Both the position numbers and the translations under genes were made by a program. 64,000 nucleotides of DNA from Haliotis asinina. Its lineage: Eukaryota > Mollusca > Gastropoda > Lepetellida > Haliotidae. Below are positions 11,401-22,400 of the stretch, in pieces. The notes beneath the pieces were generated by a model. The model did not search any database, had not been told where the DNA came from, and was given only the letters and a program-made list of their open reading frames with translations. The DNA is taken from the NCBI RefSeq assembly GCF_037392515.1, contig NC_090291.1, positions 18,627,501 to 18,691,500 on the forward strand. Direction: 5' to 3'. Each line of letters starts with the position of its first letter. The first letter of the stretch is position 1.

Positions 11401-13397
11401 ACACGGGTTTACTTCCTTCTTTCAGGTAAGCAAGACAACTTTGAGAATGTATTTGAAGGGACAAGTGAGGAACCAGGCGAGTTTGCCGTGTCCATCTTCT
11501 ACGCCATATTTTCCTATGGAGGCTGGTAAGTTCCTTATGAAACTTAACATGTCAAAAAGGAGGGTAGGGAAATAAACAACATGATCTACACTATATATAA
11601 ATTGAGCAACTATGCTTTTACTCTGCTTTTAGCAATATTCCAGCAATACCAAGGCGAGAGACACTAGCTAGGAAAGGTCATTAAACATTATGTCATGTTG
11701 AGAATCGAACCCGGGTCCTCAGAGTGACGAGCGAACGCTTTAACCACTGGGTTACACCTGGTAGATTAGATGCCTGTTTACCAGAACGTTGGTAGTTTCT
11801 AAGTGTAAACGTATTTACATGTATCAGTTGAAATACATTCACTACAAATTTGTCCCAGTATACTATTTACGTCTTTGGGGAAATTTAGATCTAAATCCCG
11901 CTAGTGTTAAAAATTCGTGTAAGAACAAAACTAATCTGTGCCTGTTTCTTATGAGTGTGTTGTTGTGCTTTGCTTCCTGGTAGCACGCCACGGTTAGCAA
12001 GGGATATGACAAAGCTTTATATCGCACCTATCAGCAAATTGTGTACTAACTGTGACATTTATTTTCAGGCAAGTGATGACGTCACTTACAGAGGAGGTGA
12101 AGAATCCCGGAAGGTGATTAGAATGTTCATTTTCAGAGAAAACGTTTTACTCATGTATCATATATAGCTGTAGTCCACATATGGCCGCTTATCACATATT
12201 CAAATGTGCCAATAGTCTCAGGAACTGCGATTATGTATTTGTATATGGCTTTGACTTTCATTGTGATTATGTATTTGTATATAGCTTTGACTTTCATTGT
12301 GATTGCATAACAAATATATTCGCATACGGCTTTATGCATTCACATATGGGGGTATATAATTGTATTCGCATTTTTAGAGTATACATTTACAGCAGAATAT
12401 ATCTTCTTATATGGCTATATGTATTTAAACACACGTGACTGTGCATTCGCATGTGATATGTTCCCACATGATGTTTTGTATTCACATGTGCACATATATT
12501 CACGTGTGGCTTTATACTTAAGAATTGCGATTTTAAGATTCGTCTTTCTTGTAACTAGCGTCCAAAAGAAACGCCACCAAATATTTTCGTGTTTAAAACA
12601 AAACTTGAACAAAAACGGTAACATTAATGTTTTATTGTACGAAGCAATCATTCAGCAACAGTATTTAATGGATAACAAGAAGAAAGCTCGTGATTTACTC
12701 ACATGAATGACACTGAGGTGTATTATCCGGTATTCGATCACCAATCGACTGGTAGCTTTCATAACTTTCGGGGCAGCACATATTGTTCAATACCGGGTGT
12801 GGCCATCTCTAACAGTGATGCAGGCCCGAACCCGACGTCAAACTGAGTAGGTGAGTCTTCATGCTTCTTAATTAGGGATCCGACACCATTCCTTTTGTAT
12901 GGCAGCTGCCAAAGCGTTCCCCGTCAATGGCTGATTGACGAAAACGACGTCCCAATTATTCCCAAAGGTGCTCAGCTGGGGACAGATCTTGAAGAGCTGA
13001 AACTTGCTTCACTCCTTCGTTACTGCCAGTGTGGCACAGTCCTGGTTAATCTCAGTCTGGCACGTCGGTGTTGGCACGTCAACATCATGCCCTTGAAAGG
13101 TCGATTGGCACGGAGACCATGAATGCAGAGTCGTCTGCCCACAGTCTGTCTGCTGACTGGATGTCCAATGCTGTTGGCACTTAAGGACGTCACAGTGACG
13201 TATCGGTTCCTCAAGTGAGACACCCGTAAATACCGGTCTTCTTGTTAGGTAGTGACCTTCGTTCTACCACTCTCTGGCCTGTCTGCGGTACTGGCAGTGT
13301 GTCGTAGACATGTGACAAGTCTTCCGATGGTGCATCTGCAGCATCCCATGTCCTAGCCACATACTCTTGTGTCTGTTCCATCTGTAACATGCCATTT

Positions 13398-13460
<63 letters not shown>

Positions 13461-13542
13461 TGTGGTGTTAAACGTGGGATGTTCCTGGTTGTCAATCGAT
13501 TACAACTGTCAGGGAATAAACCTGGTTAGCTTTTATACCCTA

Positions 13543-13576
<34 letters not shown>

Positions 13577-16415
13577 TGTGGTGTTAAACGAGGGATGTTC
13601 CTGGTTGTCAATCGATTAAAACTGTCAGGGAATAAACCTGGTTAGCTTTTATACCCTAAATTTGATACGGGTAACTTTATGCACCGTTTCCGTTTTGTTC
13701 GTGTTAATTCGGGGTTTTTTCACAAAATAATCAACTGGAAACTTCCACTGTGTTCGAGATGTGTTTTAAAATATTTTCGAACAGACTGACGATTATTTTG
13801 ACAATTTACGGTCGTTTTTATTTTGGTGGCTCTTCTTTAGGCGTTTATTTACATGGATTTACTTTTCATTATGATAACATCACGGTATATATATTCACAT
13901 ATGGCTTTGACCTCACGTGTGACTAGTAACTCTTTTTGTTACCCAATTGCTGTGTTTATTCGTGACAGAGTTTTCATGTTAGATCACGTGTTTGCATATG
14001 ACAATACGTTCACGTGCAATTACGTTGTCGTGTATAGTCGAGATATTTGTGTTGCGTATTAAAGAAATGTTAAATTGGCGCTATGGAGCCGCAGACGATG
14101 CAAGGGTCGGTCCGGTAGCCTAGTGGTTAAAGCGTTCGCTCTTCACGCCGAAGACTCGGGTTCGATTCCCCACATGTGTGGGGTACAATGGGTACAATGT
14201 GTGAGGGAGGGTGTCCACCGCCGTGATATCGCTGGAATATTGCTAAAAGCGGCGTAAAACTAAACTCACTCACTCACTCAGACGTTACAAGTAAAAAAAT
14301 GTGAATGTTATTCACGCCACATTGAAATACCTTCATGGCACGGTTACTACAAATATGAGTAAAATATGTATAGCTTTATGCATAATGCATAATAAATGTA
14401 ACTGCACTATAGTGAACCTTTCAAACGTGAAGAATACTATTTTAAAAGTAAATTGTGCATATTATTATCACCATCGCTGTCATTATCATTAATATTTTTA
14501 TTTTCATTAACAATTTAGAGACCTCCCTCTGTCAGTGTACATCACCTTTTTCATCGTGATCATCAAATACATCCTCACCAACGTCGCCTACTTCACCCTC
14601 ATCAGCCCCGCTGAGATGTTGCAGTCTAAGGCAGTGGCACTGGTAAGTAGTCGGTGGATAGGTATGACTTTGAGCGTAGCAACGACGGCTCTGCAAGAGA
14701 AGCAGCATCATGGCCCTCCTTGCTTTATTAGCTATATTAACGATTAACAACAAACTGTAATGTCCAGTTTACTTGCCATATATAATGTCATATATTATGA
14801 TAATATGCTAATATAAGGACAAAAATCAAGGTTTGGGACAGGTATTCTTTGCATGTTTTTCGAGAATATCGCGTGTTATCGTCTCACGTCTGCATAGTGA
14901 ATGAGTTCTTTTGCCATCACCCATGACACAATTCAGTTAACACAAGCATAGAATTTTACCTAATGTTCTAAAAATTTTAATGTCCTCATATAATCTACAG
15001 ATAAATTACACGTGTATCATTTTTATGATTACCTTAAGCCGAAAACATTCAAATCATATTACGTCATTTGTTTATGAATTTGAAGGCATAATTTAACGGT
15101 TGTAAAATTCAATTTATTCTGCTCTGTTTGCAGCTGTTTACCGAACGTCTGTACGGCCCCATCGCTCCACTGATATCTGTATTCGTGGCCACCACATCGA
15201 TTGGAGCCCTCAATGCATCTATTATGGGTCATTCGAGGTAAGGGCGTCCTTAAGCGTTTCCTCTATACCGACTTGTCGATTTCAAGCACGGTCGTAGGGC
15301 TGAGTAGGTATTGGGTGGTCAAATTGTCTGAAAGGGTTGATTTTGTGTCATAATACGACATGATCCGTCCCTACATTTCGCAAACTGCCGGGTTGGTGTG
15401 TCTGTTGTGAGCATACACGTAGGGCTGGGTGGGTATTGTGTAGTCACAATGGCTGAATGTGTTGATTGTATGATAATCCCATGACATTCAGTCTCTACCA
15501 TTAGCAGACCAAGTATAACATTGTGGTGTAAAACAAAAGTCGCTTACTTTCTCGCGTGATCCGTTGTATTTACACGCGTCAAACGACTTTCTGATTTATG
15601 TGTGAAGTGCCATCTTATATACATGTAATTTGATCAAATATTCTGAGTTTTTTTCTTGAACATATTTCAGCGTTCCTTATATATATGACAAAGATGGATT
15701 TGGCCATAAAATTAATAACCAAATATGTTACATACTTGTTTTGTACACGTAACAGTTAAACTGACACATATTTTACGACTAAAAAAATGGTATTCAGAAA
15801 GGGGGACAAAATGGTTTATTTGATCCGAAAAATTACAAAAATTAGAATTTGTCTTTTTTTACAAATACCTATAAATAACATAAAGAAGTATGTTCTCCAG
15901 AGCACGGTATATATTAACCATGCATGCAGAAAAAGTATTCTGTCAAGAAATATATTTTCCGATATTCAACGATACCACTTCATACGTTATTTGTGATACG
16001 GTAAATTACTCTGGTAAATACAGCTATTTACCAACAGAGCATAAAAATGTACGTGAACAACTTATCCATGCTATTACCCGTTGTTTACTTTCCGGGGCGG
16101 GTGCAGCCAACACGTCACATGTTTTCTCCGAATCAACCCGGATATAGGTAATCCGGGCGATAGTTCTATGTCCGGGTAACAATGGACGATAGAAATCGTG
16201 TTCTTGGACGATAGGAAACGGGAATGATGTCATTTGTTTGCAACGTTTATCACTGCAGAGTATACTGTCTACATGGTTCAGCTCACCGTGTCCATTTTGT
16301 CATTAATCGAAAAGTACATTCTAAGTATATGTATTGTTGAATTTTTAATGTAGGGATTAGCCATCTTATTACCTTACATATGTTCCAAAATGTGTCATTA
16401 GCGCTGTTGTTAGGC

Positions 16416-16480
<65 letters not shown>

Positions 16481-19400
16481 CTGAGAACTATGACTATTAT
16501 AAATAGGACATTCAGTTCTGAGGATTGAGTTTTGAATATTATAGACGTGGAATACAATTCTGAGCAATCTGTCTTGACTGTTATAGATGTGGAATTCAAT
16601 TATGAGGACTGTGTTATGACTATTATAGACAAGGAATTAATTTGTGATGACTGCGTTGTGGCTAGTAAAGATAGGGAATTAAACTGTGAATGTGAGTATG
16701 TGTTATGAGTATTACACATATTGAATTCAATTCTGAGGACTGTGTTATGACTATTATAGACAAGGAATTAATTTGTGATGACAGCGTTGTGGCAAGTAAA
16801 GATAGGAAATTAACCTGTGAATGTGTGTATGTGTTATGAGTATTACACATATTGAATTCAATTCTGAGGACTGTGTTATGACTATTATAGACAAGGAATT
16901 AATTTGTGATGACAGCGTTGTGGCAAGTAAAGATAGGAAATTAAACTGTGAATGTGAGTATGTGTTATGAGTATTACACATATTGAATTCAATTCTGAGG
17001 ACTGTGTTATGACTATTATAGACAAGGAATTAATTTGTGATGACAGCGTTGTGGCAAGTAAAGATAGGGAATTAAACTGTGAATGTGTGTATGTGTTATG
17101 AGTATTACACATATTGAATTCAATTCTGAGGACTGTGTTATGACTATTATAGACAAGGAATTAATTTGTGATGACAGCGTTGTGGCAAGTAAAGATAGGG
17201 AATTAAACTGTGAATGTGTGTATGTGTTATGAGTATTACACATATTGAATTCAATTCTGAGGACTGTGTTATGACTATTATAGACAAGGAATTAATTTGT
17301 GATGACTGCGTTGTGGCAAGTAAAGATAGGAAATTAACCTGTGAATGTGTGTATGTGTTATGAGTATTACACATATTGAATTCAATTCTGAGGACTGTGT
17401 AATGATAGATATGGAATGTTTGTTGATTGTTATTACTCGATGTAAGCAACTATTTGGTCAATGTGGTAATTTATGATTTCTTCGTTTTTGTAAAATTTGT
17501 ACTCTTGATTATTCAATATATTTATTCCCCGATCTATGCCACAACAAAAACAGGTATGCATCACTGATCCAAAAAATCCTACTATCTACCCATGTGAGGT
17601 TTAACAGATAAGTATACCAATATTTAATGATATGTTAAGGAAGCTTTTGTTATACATTAAACTTACTCGAAATTGTGTGTAAAGCTTGTATAGACATAGG
17701 TATGTGCACATATATAAAATTACGTGAATCTGTGGTTTAAATTGTGAACAACACAATCTAACACCTCTTCTACATGAAGAATTAGGACTTATTTGTATCA
17801 AATTATATTTGTGTAGATATTGTGTCATGGTTGCTGTTGTAAAACTATATCTTACTAATGAACTAATTACCGAAGCGGAGGTAGGGTCCCTTAATAGAAA
17901 TGGGCGTCCACGTAGCATCCGGGTCTGAGGATAACATCTTAGACCCGGATGCTACGTGGACGCCCATTTCTATTGTTCCCCCGACCCATCTTTCCCCCGC
18001 CGTGATACTGCAGGAATATTGCTAAAAGCGACTGAAAATAAATAAGCTTAGATTGTAGAACCGGGCGCACCCTAGAGTTTCACAAGTCCGTAGGATAATA
18101 ATTATTAGTGTTTTTGTTTTTTTATTATTTCCTTCAAAATATGTTAATAACAGACTGGCATCCAGTACTGTCCGTTCACCTACACTTGCATCTCTAAAGG
18201 ATAGGGTTACTATACATCGATGGGATCAGCATTCAGTAGAGCGTTTGAGCAAGGCTACCCTACACTCAATATGCAGTTTATCATTAGTCTGTAAAATGCT
18301 GAGTCACCGTTGCTCTGTTACATCGTTACATTGTGGTAACACAAATGCAATAAGTACATCCGGGACTGTAATCGCTTTGTCATGATCACGTGATGTCATC
18401 CCAGTACACGTACCGGTCATGGTGTATCTTAACGTATAACCTCAACTGACAGTCACATCTCTGATAGTGCATGTTTGATAAAGGAGGAGACTACAACAAC
18501 GCAAACCGGATGTCGGCGTAACCACGGGCTACCAAAATACACACGAGGCAACGAGGATATCCGTATCTGGATGGGTGACATCAGGGGACCGGTTTACCTG
18601 GAAATAGGCTAAATGTTAGGAAGAAATGGCCTTGTTCAAACAACAATTGCCAAATAATAATTACTTTGACTATTAGTTTATCACGGCGTTCAAATCTAAT
18701 TCTTTCTTAAGAGCAACGGAAGTGCATATCGTCCATCCTCGAATAAAAGCCGAGCATTTAATTGTTTCAAAATATTCGGAGAGACGATGTTTTTTCAAGA
18801 CGGGGGTGTTATTCAGAATGTGAAGGTCTATTTAGGTCTCAAGGTTTGAATTTCTCCTGTTAAAAGTCACTGTCTCGTGTCCTTCTCTCACGATAAACGG
18901 GCTCGGTGACATGGCTGGCACATGTCATCGGTTCCCAATCGCGCAGGTCGATATTCATGCTGTTGATCACTGGATTGTCTGGTTCAGACTCGATTATTTA
19001 CAGACCGAATCCATATAACTGGAATATTTCAGAGTGCGGCGTAAAACTAAACTCACTCACTCTTACGCTCCTTACTTAAACTGATACTGTACTCGATATG
19101 GATAGTACTTAGTCTCAAGTATGAAACTTCCGAAAACGGATATCGATCACAGGTTAGCATGACACTCGTGTTCAGTAAAAACTTTCTCTCTTTTTCTTTC
19201 TAAAAACTTCTCTCTTGTCATGTTTACGGTATAGGTGTTCGAATCTATATTCTTTTGATATGATTGCAGACGTGATGTAAAATCTCGTGTTTTAGTGTGA
19301 TAAGTACTAATATCACAGGATATAACTTTTGATTCAGCGTTCTCAAATGGTCTCTCAACAAGAGGTGAAACTGTTTTAATATTGACATGGGCAACACTTC

Positions 19401-22400
19401 CTATGTCGTGGTGTTTATGAGTGCTATTACTGTTCCTTGTTCGATTGTTCAGAATATTCTACATTACCTTTAGTGTGAACAAAATATTTGCGTTCTACTC
19501 TTATTTTTCTACTTACTTTCTAACTGAAAGCAATAATCGTACTTACTTATTTGCACTGTCGTTCATTGCGTCACGACTTGCTGTACTTGTGCACGTTGTG
19601 TAGACATATTTCATCACCTCCCCACGCACGCTTTTGTTAATTGTAGAGGGAGAGGGAGTGCTGAGGTAGCCTAATGGCGAATGGCATCATTTGGTCAGGT
19701 GGTAAGGCGTCCACCCACTTTTCATAAGGGGCCTTATGAAAGCATATAGGTTAAGGTACCCACTCGTCACGCTGAAAACGCGGGTTCGTTTCCCCACATG
19801 GGGACAATGTGTGAAGCCTATTTCTTGTGTCCCCCGATGTGATATTGTTGGAATATTGCTAAAAGCGGCATTAAGGTCAATCACTTTCTTAGTTTTGCAG
19901 CAAGAACTCCGTATGTGTTACTTGTGTATGAAAAAGACATTAATATTACCCAATTAAGTTAAACTCCCTGTCCTATAAATACTTAATATCTAGTTTGCGT
20001 TGTTTTGCACACATATGTGAACGTTGCACTCAGTCTGAATAATGCATGAAAAGTGTTCTATGTCTCGTTCGTTTTTAATACCCGCCATGATGTAGCTGGA
20101 ATATTGCCATAAGCGGCGAAAACACACACTCAGTCAAATCGACACGTTTTTCGTTTTTGTGAGTGTAGGCGACACCAGTTTTCAGTCTTCCGAAGCTTCC
20201 TTAACCATTCTCGACGTACAACGTAAATGTATCCACGGATTGCATCAAAGGATGCAAAGTGTTTTTAATACTAAGTGTGACTGATGATTTGAAATGAATT
20301 CTCTAAGGCCTACGTGTGTGCTCGTACATGCCGTCACTCTGTACTTACTTACTATATATTTTTTAATGATTGTCTTCGCAGATTGCTATTTGCCGGCGCG
20401 AGGGTCGGGCACATGCCCACCATATTTGGTATGATCCATCCAAAATTCCGCACCCCATGGCCAGCCATCATCGTTTTGGTAAGTCTCAGTGTCGTGTACA
20501 TTATATACTGTCCGGCAAAAGAAATGCAAGATTCGAAAAAATGAAATCTCGTAAAAGCAAACATTCATGTTTATGTTTTCTCTTTAAAAGCTTGAGAAAA
20601 AATAAATAACGCAAAATATTTCAGGCATATGACAGCTGGGTTGGGTCCAGGTTGGGTCAGACAACTCTCTGATTGATCTGACGATTCTGTGATATCATGA
20701 GCAGCCATCAACGGCCATTATGTCGAATCTTGTAGCCAGTATAGGCTGGAGCTAACTCTAACCAACGAAACCCCAAGCTGGGTCAACAGGTGGCCCGATT
20801 AGCTGAACTGTTCCAATCAGTTTGACAGAGTTACGACTATTTGTCGTGCCAGGATCCGGTAATCTGAGGTTCGAACCACAGATAGGGGTATGTAGCATGG
20901 CATGGAATAATCCGTCAAATGACACCCCTACCTTTGGGCATGTAGAAAGGCGTCCAACCGCGGATCATAAGAGGCCTTTTGATCGCTTTGTGGATAAAGC
21001 GTTCGCTCGTCAATGCCGAAGACCTGGGATTCGATATAGGGGTACAGTGGCTGAAGTCCATTTCGCGTGATTTTGCTTGAATAGTGCAAACAAGGGCGTA
21101 AATCCATACCTACTCAGAGGATTACTGCACCGAAAATGTTTGTTGTAAGATTTAAAAAGGGGATTGGATGGTCACACGGATTACGTGTTATTATGACGTC
21201 AATGTCGACTTACGTTCCTTTCCAGCTTGCATGGGGTTTGATCATGCTTTACACTGGTGGGCTGACGACAATGATGGTCTTCATCAGCCTCTTCTCCACT
21301 ATCATGGGCATCGCCGTCATCATGTCGCTCCTCTACCTCCGGATAAAGAAACCCGAGGAAGAGAGGCCCTATAAGGTAAGACTTGACTCAACCCCTTGTG
21401 TCGGTGTGGGCAGTGGGGTAGCCTACTATGTTCATATATCTAGATTCGATAAGTGTCATTGACTTGCACTCTCCTCACTGGATAAATGAGTAGTATAGTG
21501 GTTAGGGCGTCCATTCGTCACGCCGAAGACCCGGGTTCTATTACACACATAGGTACAATGTGTGACGCCCATTTCTGGTGTCCTCTGCGGTGATATTGCT
21601 TGAATATTGATAAAAGCGACGTAAAACAATACTCACTCGCTGGATCTGTGTGTGACTGGGTTTGCATGGGCCTCTATATGTTACAGAGCGAGTTCCATTT
21701 CACAAAGCGCATGACGCTGTGACCTTCACAATTCCATGACGCATCACGCTCGAACCTGCACACATGTACTACACTGTAAAATGATGCTGTGTGTCATGAG
21801 CTTATCAAATACACCTGTCACCAAAAAAGAAAGTGACAACGACATTGCGACATCTGTAACCTAGATACGTGTAATACACTTATCGAACGGAGAAATGTCA
21901 ACTATTGTCTAAGGAACTTATATAGTGCCTCGATTAGTGTTTTAATGGAAAATAGTTGTTGTTGTTTTAAAGTGTCTTAAAATATTTACATCATTTAGAT
22001 AGTGTTATAAATAAAGGGCACGGAGGAGTCTACTGGATAATGTAATCATGGCGTTTGTTTTCTTCAGACTATGCTGTTTGTGCCAATTATTCAATTGATT
22101 GTCAACCTGGCCGTGCTTGTACTGGCCATCTACCAGCGTCCACACCAGATGGGCATCGGTCTGGCCATCCTATTCGCCGGCATCCCGATCTACTGGTTCG
22201 GCGTCTTATGGAAGAATAAGCCCTCGGAGTTTACAGAGCTTGTTGGTGGGTTGACCTGGTCATGCTGACATGGAATCTTGTCTCGTTTGCGTGCATGTGC
22301 ATGTGTGTAAAATATACAGTACACGACCTATGATGGCACACCAGAAAACCATGTTGGCCGATTTCTTTAGTTGCTTCATACGATATGCTTTGGTAATATA

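Noticed and set aside
14107-14175. tRNA gene
   Set aside because: The A- and B-box promoter is present, but the sequence does not fold as a full cloverleaf and is fused to the SINE body. It is the SINE-A head.
16509-17400. CRISPR array
   Set aside because: The repeats are contiguous with no unique spacers, and the genome is eukaryotic. It is a minisatellite.
16283-17449. Chain of reverse-strand open frames with MCNTHNTYTHSQ repeats
   Set aside because: They follow the 131-bp minisatellite period and reflect low stop density in the repeat, not a repeat protein.
20505-20560. One end of a transposon (tatactgtccggcaaaagaa) near transporter exon 7
   Set aside because: It looks like a Tc1-type end, but I could not find the matching opposite end or a transposase in the window.
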